Shown here piece by piece: positions 23,611 through 35,124 of a stretch of 64,000 nucleotides of DNA. The translations under genes and the position numbers were made by a program. The notes under the pieces were generated by a model. The model worked only from the letters and a program-made list of their open reading frames with translations. It was not told the origin of the DNA and did not search any database. This stretch comes from Marsupella aquatica. Lineage: Eukaryota > Marchantiophyta. Each line of letters begins with the position of its first letter. Positions within the stretch are counted from its first letter, which is position 1. Location of the stretch: NCBI GenBank assembly GCA_973895155.1, contig OZ316894.1, positions 3,100,001 through 3,164,000 of the forward strand. The letters are read 5' to 3'.

Positions 23611-25874
23611 AGACCGAATATGCATCAACTTGCACATTTTTTGGCTGTCATTTGACAGTTTTAGGTGTCCCAAAAGCCGTCAACTTGCCTAGCTGTCAGG
23701 TTCAATCTGGCCTGCCCCTTGATACATTTGGACATATGGGGACATTCACAGTCAGTCAATTCATCCATTACTTTGGTCAAAGGCCTGGTCAAAGGTCCTT
23801 TTTTTTAGGAGGATGTTGTGTTTGCACAATTATAGCAGCGGTGCCACCTTTGTCAATAATTGACTACACACATATTCAAAAGATAGTAGCAATCCAAAGG
23901 TGACAAAAAAAGTAATGTTGGAGTATTGTAAGAACAACACTCACAAGTGAACGTTTTTATAAGCACTCCGCTGAGCACTCCGCACAACCCCTGAATCTTC
24001 AAGCAAAACATGTGTTGTAGGAATTGCAAAAGTCTGGTCCCTTCTCTTGGAAGCCGCCAAGTGCCAGCGATAACCGGCCTTACCCTCCTGTGATGTTCAT
24101 CCATGTACATTGCAGCATAAGTGTAGACAAAATATTTCCAACTAGTCACCCGTGGATAAAGCTGACCTGATCCACGTTTCTCAACTGAAATATGGTTTTG
24201 GGCATGTCATTGGCTTGAATATGTACACGACAACACACAACAAGCCTTGCCTTGCAAGAGCTTATTAGCGTGCCATCGTGATTGGGCCATCATGGGATTC
24301 AGCAATAGCCAATGCTTCTCCGTGCTTGGAATTGGTAAAGAAGGAACACTCCGGGAGACTCAGACAACAATTTTGCTCCTGTCATAGCCACTTCCTGCCA
24401 TACAATGGTATCCTATAGGAGTTAAATCAAGTGGAATTGCCCCATTACAATTTCTGTTTCTCCTTCTCCTCATTTGCTCTCCATTTTCTCCTCCAGCATT
24501 TGCCACATCGATCTTGTCATACCTGAACACTCCTTGAAGCGTGAAAACTTGGCATTATCGAGCTGCCCATGTTGTCCAATTCAACAATCGGATTTCTGAT
24601 AACATCAGACTTTGATTCAACTCGACTCACCCCATTTGTTTGGTTGAAAATTTGTGAGCTTTAAAGTTAAATTCAACTTGATACAATTCCACCCCATCCA
24701 CTCACTCAGCTCAACTCAGTTGGTTATTTGTTTCAACATTCATTGTTGTTCCTTGTCCCAATTCCAAAGTTGGGAATCCATCAACTTTCAAATTTCAGTA
24801 CATTCAACAAAACTGAATCATTCATTTGCTCAACCTCACCGTCCCTTTTCCCCAATTGTCTAAGTGTCCAAGATTAAACTATATCTGAGCTGAAGTGACT
24901 CCCTTCTCTATGCAATGCCCAGGATCTCAAAGTGCTAGATATTGCATGAAAACTCTCATCCAAACCCTGCTCTCCAGTAATTCCAACATTAGATATAACT
25001 AACTACTTTTGGGAGGATACAAAATTCAGTTTCACTGTTTAAACACTCATATAGTCATAATTTGCTGTCCTGAAAAGTCAAGCCGGTAACCTCTTTCCGG
25101 GCAGGAGTTACATACGGTAGTGCAGGGCTGCGGGGCAGGGCTACGGTTATAGACTGTAACCTGCTCCTGGAATATTCAAAGAGCTTTTTGGTTGCTGCGG
25201 TCAGCTTCATATTCAGGATGCAAGTTTATAGCCTAGTAACCCTGCGCCCAAACCTGCATTATTTACCCTATACTGTAGATATGTTGTGACGCTCTGTTAG
25301 TGCCTCACACATTAATTTATAAATGCAGAACTGGTCTTGTTATGACCTGGGTGCATGTGGAGGTCAGATCTTGGTGATGGTGTTTCTCCTTGTTGGTCTT
25401 CCCTCGTCCTTCGGCTGTGGTCTTGGTTTTGACCCTTCCTCCCTAAGGTGAGGTTTTCTTGGCTATCGTGGGATATGGATCTGGCTCTATCTCCTAGCGG
25501 CTGTGGTCAAGTTGTTTAGACAGCGCTAGCAGATCGATACGGAAAGCAGTTGGAACGGAAAGTTCTTTCAACGTCATTCAATTTGATCATTTCAAAGGAA
25601 AGTACGTTCAATTTGAAAGGGTTTTCCTGATCTATTTTATCCAATTCAGTTTGGATCTCTCTGTAGTACTGCAAGCTTTGTTTTGATTTCTTAGATTGCC
25701 AACACGTGAAGTGACTGTACCTTTTTATTTCTTCCCTTTCTTTACCTCTCTTAATGGTGATACTGTCGTAACTACTCTATCGGAGTACTTTTATCAAGAT
25801 CTCTCAACCATTGTTTTTCTTTCCTTTCTTTACATCTCTTACTACTGATACTGTTATGTTGAAGTATTGTTATC

Positions 25875-26126
25875 TGTGATTGAAAGCCGTGACAACAAAA
25901 CTCTTGCACAAAAGATGGAATGAAATAATGCGTACTGCTTTCATTCAGGAGAGAGTACAAGTAGATGTCAAGATGGACATCAAGTTTTTTCCCCGGAAAA
26001 GGAGAAAGGGGAATTTAAAGTAAAAAATGCCAGGTGAAAAGCCAGTGGGGGTGCGCCTGGAGCAGCGTAGAAACTAAACTAAACAGTTGTCAAGAAACAG
26101 GAGATCAACAAAATAGGTAAACAACA
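25875..26126 (-). repeat. Copia-1 3' LTR
   Basis: It aligns with 31729-31982, begins TG and ends CA in both orientations, and is preceded on the plus strand by the TSD copy TTATC. Purine-rich sequence on the minus strand just before it could be the polypurine tract. Confidence 0.9.
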
Positions 26127-26159
26127 GACCCTCAGATCTTCTGAAAAAACAAATGTCTG

Positions 26160-28060
26160 CTACAAAGGCAAAGACTGTAAAGCTAGCATCTCTACAAATC
26201 TAGCAAATTTAAGCCCTTGGTCCGGAGAGGCTTTGTGAAGCCATCTGCGAGCATAAGAGTTACAAGTAGATAAGTATTTTATCTCAATCACACCAGCTTT
26301 GACTTGCTCACGAATGTAATGCCACTGAACTCCAATGTGCTTAGTGTAAAAATGATGCTCAGGATTGTATGTGAGAGAAATAGCCGGTTGGTTGTCACCA
26401 TAGAGAAGAACACGTTGGGCATCAGCCAGAGTATAACGTAAGTTGAAAAGTAACTGGCGCAGCCACACTGCTTCTTTACAAGCCAGAGAATAAGCTAATT
26501 ATTCAGATTCAGTAGAACTCGTTGCAGTTGTTGGTTGTTTTCAAGATTTCCAAGAATTAGAGCCACCACCAAGTTTTAAAAGATAGCCGCTAGTGGATTT
26601 TTGATCTGAGTTATTGTCTGCAAAAGAAGTGTCAAAAAATCCAGAAAATCCCAAAGAATGAATCTGTAAACCAGAAAATTTGTGGATACCAAAAGTGAGG
26701 CCAAGATATATGTCGAGTGGTATTGAGATATCAAAAGATTGAAGTGCACTTTCATGAGTCAAATCCAGTTTATGAGCAAATTGCCCAAGCTTCGAACACC
26801 GTTCAGCGATGTCGGGACGAGTCCATGCTGCAAGATCATAAAGCAAGGAGCCAATCATAGATTGATAGCATTGTCTATCATTATCAGTCGCTTGAGATGT
26901 AGATGGAACAAAATCATCAGTACACGTGCTTGGAGAAGTAAGAGGTAAACTAGAATTGAGATGAAATCGTTGCAGGATCTTAAGAGTGTAAGGCGCATGA
27001 CCCAAATATAGAGTGCCATGGGAACAATCTTGGGTAATGGTCATGGTCAAGTGCAAGCTAGAGGGGTACTGAAAGGATCTCCATTTTCTCCACCAAAAGG
27101 ACAAAGGTCCTTGGTAAAAGCAATCACTAGAGGGCAAAATTAAAGACCAAAATGTTACATGGAATGACCAGGATTGTTTTGGTGAGATTGAAAGGTTAGA
27201 TCATGCATGCCAAATGTTTGGAAGTGTGTCCAAATGTTTTGGAATTCTAGAAGCGTGCCCAATCTTTTTGGAAGTGTGCACAACATTGTTGACACTGCCC
27301 CCAATCGTTTGGAAGTGTGCCCAACCTTTTTGGGAGTGTGCTTAGCTAAATCTTAATGACATTTCTAGTCCTTCCCCTCTCCTTTTTGAGCTAGTCCTTG
27401 GGGACTCCTTCGGTACCCCTCTAGCTTGCACTTGACCTCATGCCCAAATAATCAGATAACTGACCAAGGTCTCTGAGTTCATAACAAGCGGTGAGCTTGT
27501 CACGAATGTTATGGATTCCAGATAACGTTGGTGAGACAAAAATTAAAGCATCAACCCAAAGGACGATTAGCTCCCCAGCAGAATTTTGTACGACATAGGG
27601 ATTAGAATGTTCAAAGTGGTATGAAACCAAAAGTAGTGCATATTCCACAATCTCATGATACCACATCCGAGCAGATTGTTGAAGACCATAAAGAGCTTGA
27701 ATAAGTAGCCATACAAGCATGGCACCATTAGCATCATATGTCTCGTATCCAGTTGGAGGCCTTACGTAGATTGGTGTCGGTGACTTCAGTAAAGCATAGA
27801 TAAAATCCGTGACCACGTCAAAGCTGTAAGCCTCATAATTATGCATGGTGACTAGTGCCAGAATAGTGCGGATTTAAGTCTCAGGCCAGACAACTGATGC
27901 AAAAGTAGAATCGTAATCAATTCCAGGACTTTGCTTATCCCCTCGAACCACAAAACATGCTTTGTAAAGTCCGTCACGCTTAAGATTGTAGACCCATTGG
28001 GATGGTAATCTGAGTTGAGCACCAGCAGGCAGTGGTACTAGATGAGCCACTTTGAGTTAC
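26160..28060 (-). pseudogene. Copia-1 reverse transcriptase and RNase H remnant
   Basis: The minus strand encodes RT motifs starting VRGDKQSPGIDYDSTFAS, then FDVVTDFIYALL and LIVLWVDALIF, where the catalytic YVDD has become WVDA. A 393-bp MITE interrupts the palm region after DYLGM. RNase H follows with ADNNSDQKSTSGY, a stop in the STESE motif near 26500, and GDNQPAISL. Several stops and shifts are present. The upstream piece at 28100-28815 (GYFVGYATGPNFCIWF region) is the linker after integrase. Confidence 0.85.
27045..27437. mobile_element. 393-bp MITE with perfect 25-bp TIRs inside Copia-1
   Basis: The ends are perfect 25-bp inverted repeats starting GGTCAAGTGCAAGC on each strand, and similarity continues a few bases further inward. 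Both sides are flanked by TCAT (27041-27044 and 27438-27441), a 4-bp target-site duplication. Removing the element and one TCAT copy makes the reverse-transcriptase reading frame continuous, which confirms the boundaries. The interior (about 27198-27350) is a degenerate tandem array of TTTGGAAGTGTGCCCAA words. It has no coding capacity, so it must have been mobilised by a transposase elsewhere. The superfamily is not determined. Confidence 0.9.
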
Positions 28061-29179
28061 TTTGTGGAGCTGATTGATTTCTTGTAATTCAACTTCTCTC
28101 TAGTGAGCAGCATCGGGCCTTGCCATTGCTTGAGTGTGAGTGTTGGGAACATCCGAGGGAAAAGTAGAAAACAATGCACTTTGATAAGAGTAAAGGAGAG
28201 TTGGCAGAGTGTTTATAAGAAGGTGTTGATGTAGAAGTAACTGAGAAGGCTGACGGAAAGGCTGAGAGATAATAGTTGCATCTCGAAAACGAATAGGAGG
28301 AACACCTTTAATATTGGATCGAAAAGAAACACAGGTGATCACGGGAGTGGCCTGCAAATCTGCATGTAGTTCCTCAAGTGGCAAAGTACCAAGAGGAGGA
28401 GGAATAATCGGAAGAAGTGATTGGTGAGGTAAAGGTAGATTGACAAGAGGTATTTCAACATTGTCAGGATTATCAGATGGACAAATACGTTGGGGAACAA
28501 AAGAGGGGACAATTTAAATCTCCACGTAATCAGGGGAAGAAAAAATTGTAGACTTAGGAATTTTAAAAGATGAATCACGCTCAGATGTTTCATCAAAATG
28601 CACATAAGCAGATTGAATAATGGAGGAATTATGTGGAAACCAAATACAAAAATTTGGACCGGTAGCATAACCAACGAAGTAACCTTTTTTGGCCCTCGCA
28701 ATAAATTTGTCACCACGGAGACGAGTCTCGGGGGGAATGTGAACATATGCAAGGGCACCAAAAACATGAATTCGGTCAAAACAGAAAACGTAAGGAAGGT
28801 GTAAAACGGTAGCAAGGCGAGAAGCAGGAGACTTAGATAGAGGATTAATAGAAGTAGGTGAGTGGAGGCTTTACATCATGCCAGGAAATAGGAAAATTAT
28901 TTCTTGTTATGAGCAAAACTTTACTGCTACGAGTAAAAATGAAATATAAAAGATGTATCATTAATCTCAAATTTTTCAAAATATTTTTAAATGGCTAGCA
29001 CCAGGCGCTACTATTACTAGCTTTGGGTGCTAGTAAAAAAATGTCAAAAATATAAACCAAAAAAAAAATTCCAAAAGAAATTCTCAAAAAATTCTCAAAA
29101 AATTCTCACCCATTTGCTGTTTAATGTTTGTTGTTTGTTGTTTCATTTTTCCTGTTTCCTAACACGGTGGTTATACATG

Positions 29180-30565
29180 GTGAGTGATTAGCAAGGCATG
29201 TTGCCGTCAAAACCGCTTCTGGCCAAAGCAGTTTGGGAAGATGAGAGTCAATCATCATGGCTCGGGCCTTAGCAAAAATTACTCCAATGGCGCGTTCAGC
29301 AATCCCGTTCTGTTCGTGATGATAGTGTTAGGTATTTACTCAAGGTCTAGGGTTACAGCATGTAACCGTAGTTAGACTAACCGTAGTCGGAGACGTGGTT
29401 AGGTTAACTAAGATGCACACTATATGCCAAGCGGTGTTTGCTTGGATAAGTGGAACTTAGGCTCATTGTTACGGAGCCACTTGAGAGATGAGGAGAGCTT
29501 ACACTGTGGAGACTTGGTTTAGCCGACGGGCTTAGAGTTCAATAAATCTCTCTTGTGTGTTCCCATGGACGTAGTCTTGAGGAGGTGAACCACGTATCTC
29601 TTGTGTCGACTACTTGCGCGTTGGATGTGTCATGTGCTTACCGTTACGAGTGTTGTTTATGCTCAACAAATACGGAGAAGAGTTGAAAATTTATGTGAAC
29701 ACCTTGGTTTTCCAAAAACTCCTTAAATAGCTGATTGTCGTCAAATTCAAGACCATTATCAAGATGGACTTCAAGAATAGAAGATTTGTATTGAGTAGTT
29801 ACCATTTGAAAAAACTTTAGAATCAGCACCAATGCCTCATTCTTGTACGTCAAGGTTGTGGTCCACCGGTTGCTGGAGAAACCATCAGTAATGACAAGAA
29901 AATAATGCTTGTCACCAATGCCGGGAGTATATATTTTTCCGCAAAGATTGAAATGAACCTTTTGAAACAAGGTTGTAGCACGAGCATGTGAAAAATGTGA
30001 AATAATCCGAGTAGACTTGGCCAGGGCACACACTTCACAGTGTCAAAATGGAGTAGAGTCAGAAAGTGTAATATCAAGATGTTGAAGAAGAGTATGAATG
30101 CCAGCTGGATGAAGGTGTGCCAATCTTCGATGCCAGATATTGATATCATCAGACTGTGAATGAGAAGATATTGCCAGCTGAGTAGCTGGTAAAATCATGA
30201 AAGTCTTCAGGCCATTGTGTTTCTTGATGGTAGCAAATTTGTTACCCGTAGGAGGAGAGTGAATGAACTTCTGAAGCTCTTCGTTCCAAAAAATACAACA
30301 TTGCTCAAGTAGATCTTCAGAAATGGTGTTAAGAAAACTGGATTGCATGTATTGAACGTTACTAAGTTCCGTTTCCTTGGAAGAACCATCAGATTGTTGT
30401 ATTTGAAGGACGACTGAGCCTCGACCAGGGGAAATAGTAGATCTTGAACCGGTATTGATCGGAAGGGGATCAGGATTGTACGTCGTAAAACTGGCACGAT
30501 TGTTACAGAAATGATGACTAGCGCCCAAATCAGCAATCCAAACGTCAGGATGGAGACCAGGGATT
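29180..30565 (-). pseudogene. Copia-1 protease and integrase remnant
   Basis: Reading on the minus strand, a protease-like motif (WIADLGASHHF, with Leu in place of Ser/Thr after the catalytic Asp) is followed by the GAG-pre-integrase segment (IWHRRLAHLHPAG). A TGA stop lies just before the HCEVC zinc ligands. The integrase core keeps its first two acidic motifs (ITDGF and LDNGLEF). The third (NGIAER) lies beyond a 343-bp solo LTR that splits the domain at 29326-29668. The stop and the insertion both inactivate it. Confidence 0.85.
29326..29668 (+). mobile_element. Solo LTR (Copia-2-related), antisense within Copia-1
   Basis: The 343-bp segment begins TGTTAGGTATTTACT and ends TATGCTCAACA. Its second half closely matches the reverse complement of the Copia-2 LTRs, for example GGAGGTGAACCACGTATCTC and TAGCCGACGGGCTTAGAG. 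It splits the Copia-1 integrase. The flanking 5-mers are GATAG and AATAC (three of five match), so any duplication has decayed. There is no internal region, so it is a solo LTR left by LTR-LTR recombination. Confidence 0.85.
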
Positions 30566-30799
30566 CATTGATGATTAAAAGCAACATGAAGGTTGCGAGA
30601 GAAAAGATTGACAATCTCTTCTTTATGAAGATGGGACGGAGTAGTAGTAGAGACAGAAGGAACGGAGGAAGAGGCAACACTGAGTACAAAATGATTAGCA
30701 GGGACACGGGTTTGCAATCGTTTTAAAATGCTTGGATGAGGCTGCCAGCCTTCAAGCCTGATATGTGTGTGTTTGTAAAAACAACAATCATCTCTATGA

Positions 30800-31578
30800 C
30801 CAAGAATGCTACAAAAAGTACATGTATCACGTTTCAAAGGTTTCTTGGAAGATGACGAGACGGTAGGCAACGTAGAAACAACTGGAGGATTAGGAACGAA
30901 GAAGTAGTCTGGAGTTGGAAAACAGAAGAGGCTAATGCATTGTCCTGTTCCAAATTCAGTCGCCAACATTTGTCCGTAAGTTCACGAATAAGAGCAGCAA
31001 GAGATGGAAGTGTCTTCAGTGAAGTGAGCATCTGCTCCCGCTTAGAGAAAGACCAGTTTGAAAAGTGATGTTCTACACTGCTTATAAAAACAATGTAAAA
31101 GTTTGATGTCGTCATAAAGCTTAATACCAACACTCTGAACACGCTCCAATGCTGATCGATAAGTATTGCAGTATTCTTCTATCGGTTCTCCATTATAAAG
31201 CATTTTAGCATAATGTGCCCAAATGTCAAATTTCTGGATAATTCCTTTAGAAGCGAAGGCATCAGCCAGGTTAGTCCAGCATTCTTGAGCAGTTGTAGCA
31301 TGATCGAGGGAGAACTGAATGCTTTTGGAACAAGTGGAAAGAATTATGTTCCTGGCCTGCGCTTCCTTAAGATCATGAGTATAAAGTCGTTCTTGGAAAA
31401 CATAATCAAGTTTGGCAGGGCATTGGATAGGAGCGATGGCAATGCCATCGATGGATTTCCAGACACTGGAAGCACGAATAGTTGCACTGCTGTTATGTTT
31501 CCAAGATTTGTAGTTAGAACTACCTAGGAGGTGTGGGACCAAATGAATCTTGTAGCCTCCTGTGAAATTGGAAGGCAT
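30800..31578 (-). pseudogene. Copia-1 gag remnant
   Basis: The frame starts with ATG at 31578 (MPSNFTGGYKIHLVPHLLG...). It continues through a UBN2-type gag core (SNYKSWKHNS, ECWTNLADAF, LYNGEPIEEYCNTYRSAL) and then shifts frame near 31050. A zinc knuckle (CTFCSILGHRDDCC) follows at about 30800-30830. At least one frameshift separates the halves, so no functional capsid protein is expected. Confidence 0.85.
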
Positions 31579-31728
31579 GATGTATGAAAATAGTGACGCA
31601 AAAAACTCCAGATGCAGAAAAACTAGCGGAAACCAGCAAGAACTACTGCTTAGTGACAAGAAATCACTCAGACTAGAACGCAAGGATTAGTTGCGAAAGA
31701 GCGTGTAAACTTCAACTGGCCTATAACC

Positions 31729-31982
31729 TGTGATTGAAAGCCTGTGACAAAAAAACTCTTGCACAAAAGATGGAATGAAATAATGCGTACTGCTTTCATT
31801 CAGGAGAGAGTACATTCAAGTAGATGTCAAGATGGACATCAAGTTGTTTCCCCGGAAAAGGTGGAAGGGGAAAAAGTAAAAAACGCCAGGTGAAAAGCCA
31901 GTGGGGGCGCGCCTGGAGCAGTGTAGAAACTAAACTAAACAGGTGTCAAGAAACAGGAGATCGACAAAAGAGGTCAAGTACA
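31729..31982 (-). repeat. Copia-1 5' LTR
   Basis: This is the partner of the 25875 LTR, followed by TTATC at 31983-31987. I do not recognise the usual initiator-tRNA-Met primer-binding site next to it; the adjacent minus-strand sequence is GGTTATAGGCCAGTTGAAG. Confidence 0.9.
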
Positions 31983-33981
31983 TTATCAAGATGTATCAAC
32001 CATTGTTTTTTAATGATATCGGTGTGCACTTTATAATGTCTCAACTACTGTTTTTTTATGCTATAGGTATGCACTTTATGATGTCTCAACCGTTTTTTAA
32101 TTTTATGATATCATGCACTTTATGGTGTCTCAACCATTGTTGGTCAATTGGCTATTGGACCTCGATTCGAACTTACGGGGCGGCGAGCCAGAAAGCCGAA
32201 ATATTTGCACCAGCCGAAGAATAACGAAGTGGAACTTAGCTTCAATTTCAATTGTCTGTCGATCTCTGGCCTGCCGTTCCTTTTTCCACTGGTTCCTGCT
32301 CTCGCAGAGGTCATCTCTTTCGCTCGCTTTCCCTCGCTTTCCCTTGCTCTGTCAGTTACACAGAATCCTTTTAAAGCTGCTGCTTTAGTTGGAGAGTCCT
32401 CTGGGTCCTGCCTTTGGTTGACCCGTCTGTACGGTGTATTATTTCATATGAAGTCACTTTTCGAGAAACTAGAATAAAATCTAGCTTCAACGCATTCTTC
32501 GGTGGTCCAATGCCGACCCGATCTGTGTTAGTTAATTCCTGCGGGTGACGTTTCTAATCACCGAGACTAAATTTTACTCAATGCGTAATTCTGTCCAGAG
32601 TATGTTTCTTTCAAATTCAGGTTGCTGCAGAGTGCGATACCCAGGCAGCGTGATGCTTTTCTTCACCTTAAGTCAGGGGCAACAGAATGACTTCTATCTT
32701 AGTCTCTGGGTGCTCTTTATCAAGCAGAGGTGTGTTTGGTTCAAGCGCCGCCTTAGCACTCACCATCAAATGTCTCTTTGGAATCTCATTGTAGATTGTA
32801 GATATATTGTCATACTAGATATATTGCCCCCAAATGTTGCCAGCCTGCTGTTTGAACTGGCTCTAAAATTGTCCAGATGTATGAAGCATGTGATGGAAAG
32901 GGTGTGAGACATGTCATGGAAGTCCTGTTGTGCTAACGTGGTCTTCCCGATATCACTGAGCCCTTGTGACCTTGGAATTTGTCAACGTTCTGCCGGCTTA
33001 CTGATTTTGCTTTACTCGACATTCTGTTCTACACGTCCTTTGATGGTGATCTTCTGAATTGCCTGCTATGATCAAGCAAGTCCTATAAAGCTGAAAACGT
33101 CCGTGTCATTATTCTTTCCAGAACCACCTTTCTCCATGCTGACGTACAGAAAAATCAACTTTCTTGATCGTTGCATCTGAGTACACTCAATTGACTCTCT
33201 TATATTGCCAAAAGTCACAAAAGAGTATGAAATCTCTCTTCCATGTGGCTGCATTTCGTTTGCGATCTAGTCAGGACACGACAGTGAACAGAGGCGAGTT
33301 TGAAACTTTTCTCTTCTTTTTCCTTTCATCGAAGACTCAGAAAGAACGCAGTGAATTCACATCATGGAAGTCATCATCATCCTCTTCGACTCCTGAGCTG
33401 TGCTGGAAGAGCCCGGATATTCGAGTGCACTCCAAGGACACCTACACATTGTAGCTAGATCGAGAGCCTGCATAAAGAAGGTGAGTCTAACGGATGAACT
33501 TGCTGATGAGCTTCTCCATTGCAGGTGATAATTGAATTTAATGCGATTTATAGGGCACCTGAAGTAGGGCTGTAGCTCGGACAGTCGCATGGAGTAATGT
33601 ACTACTGTAGCGGAGTTTCCTGTAGCTCTTGCTGACCACTCGTTTTAGGAAAGAGGCTGCTAAAATAGATCGAAGCCAAAAGATCTGGCAGCAGGATGTT
33701 GCAGACATCGAATGAAAAACAATTAAAAAAAACCAGAATAAAACCGGTCGTATAGCTTCTGAAATAGAAGACCGGCGCAAAAACATCGAGAGGCTCGAGG
33801 TCCAGGGCGAACGTTTCCCGGAAGGAAAAAGAGATACGAAGACAAAGAGATTTGCTAAAAAGATATGAAGCAAATGAAAGACAAATCTCTGCATCAATGA
33901 CTTAGCGGTGTGCATAACTAGCTGAAACTTTTGCCCATCCACCCCCAAAAAATCTCCCAACACGATGGAGCAAACTCGATG

Positions 33982-34036
33982 CTCGATCATGTGACGAGCA
34001 CGATGGAGCAAACTCGATGCTCGTCACATGATCGAG
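33982..34036. repeat. Perfect 19-bp inverted repeat with 17-nt loop
   Basis: CTCGATCATGTGACGAGCA at 33982-34000 pairs without mismatch with 34018-34036. The word CACGATGGAGCAAACTCGATG occurs twice, at 33961 and from 33999, the second time spanning the loop. The hairpin therefore partly arose from a local duplication. Confidence 0.9.
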
Positions 34037-34112
34037 TACGTACCGTTACCACAAGTCTAGAAAGCGAAGATGACCTTCGGTCCAATCAAAGTATACAGCT
34101 GGAGGCTGGTCA

Positions 34113-34310
34113 CCTTTCCAATGTGGAGAGCACCCTGAAGTACACAATTCTCGACAACTACATGACCTGGGGACACAACCGTTCCCCTTTCCAATGTGGA
34201 GAGCACCCTGAAGTAGATAATTCTCGACAACTACATGATCTGGGGACACAACTGTTCCCCTTTCCAATGTGGCGAGCACCTTGAAGTAGACAATTCTCGA
34301 CAACAACTGT
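34113..34310. repeat. 73-bp tandem repeat, about three copies
   Basis: CCTTTCCAATGTGG starts at 34113, 34186 and 34259, an exact 73-bp period. Each copy continues with GAGCACC and AATTCTCGACAAC. Copies differ at a few sites. Confidence 0.85.
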
Positions 34311-35124
34311 ACATGAACTATGTCCAGCACCTGCAAGTCACAAATGGCACAGAGCAACAAGCAGCAATGGGGCAGTCAACGTGGGGAGAGGAGCAACTGG
34401 GACAGCAACGACGGTAACAAGGAACCCCAAGGATTAAAGGTATCCAACAGGGCTGGAAGAGCTACTTTAGCATGGGGATGCAAAAGGCGAGTTCAGCCTT
34501 TTTACTGACCCCCATGGAAAGCTTCTTCCAAAATACATGGAAGCACTTGCTAACACATCAGCAATATTGATTACAAACAAAGTTCGTTATACAAAAAATG
34601 ATAAACAAGACTAGGTGTGTTTGAGACAAGTAAAAAGAAAATTGTTAGACCTTGTAACTCTACAAACAATGGAAAAAAACTAAACAAAGAAAGGGGTGAA
34701 AAGAAAATAACCATTGGATGGATCATGATTGATTTATCAGTGTTTTCCAGTACACTATATGAGTTTTTTTATGTAGTGAGCAAATTTTGGAATAACCATT
34801 AGTATAAACTACTGTAACATTTACCAAGGGAACCTCAGAAACCCTTATTATGGACAAAAGAACACCAAGGAAACATAAAAACCCTTCAACTACTATGAAT
34901 AAAAGAATACCAAAAGAATGTAAGAAACCCTTTGGCTTCTATAACACATTTTGCATGGCCTCTATGTCCATGCACAACGTTCCCCTTGTGCATGGACATC
35001 ACCATGAAAAATCTACTTGTGTTTTCCCTCATCTCCATATTCAAAGCTATTCCAGTATGCAATTCTTCATATGCTCTAACTCATTGTTGAATAACATCAA
35101 CAAAAATAACCAAGGGGTTCTCTA

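Larger units (their letters stand above)
20083..25874. other. Intergenic region rich in non-coding repeats
   Basis: I find no gene. The stretch holds a degenerate AAGATGTCATT-like repeat field (20280-20640), a C-rich/T-rich tract (20736-20800), a foldback MITE-like element (21705-22058), a CACTA-like terminus (near 22486), a tandem duplication (about 23017-23135) and a G-rich low-complexity block (23396-23610). The last part, to 25874, shows nothing recognisable. Confidence 0.5.
25875..31982 (-). mobile_element. Copia-1: decayed Ty1/Copia LTR retrotransposon
   Basis: This 6.1-kb element lies on the minus strand. It has LTRs at both ends (252 and 254 bp, TG...CA) and a perfect 5-bp target-site duplication TTATC at 25870-25874 and 31983-31987. 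The domain order gag, protease, integrase, reverse transcriptase, RNase H identifies Ty1/Copia. The LTRs differ by roughly 15 substitutions plus small indels (about 6%), so insertion is not recent. Coding regions carry several stops and frameshifts. Two later insertions interrupt it: an antisense solo LTR (29326-29668) and a 393-bp MITE (27045-27437). A third AT-rich insertion near 28885-29155 is possible. Confidence 0.93.

Noticed and set aside
23210-23692. 160-codon plus-strand frame and a 101-codon minus-strand frame
   Set aside because: Both are Gly/Trp- or Pro-rich translations of the G-rich low-complexity tract.
32148-32907. Two plus-strand frames of about 110-120 codons
   Set aside because: No family is recognised and no splice continuation or start context could be argued.
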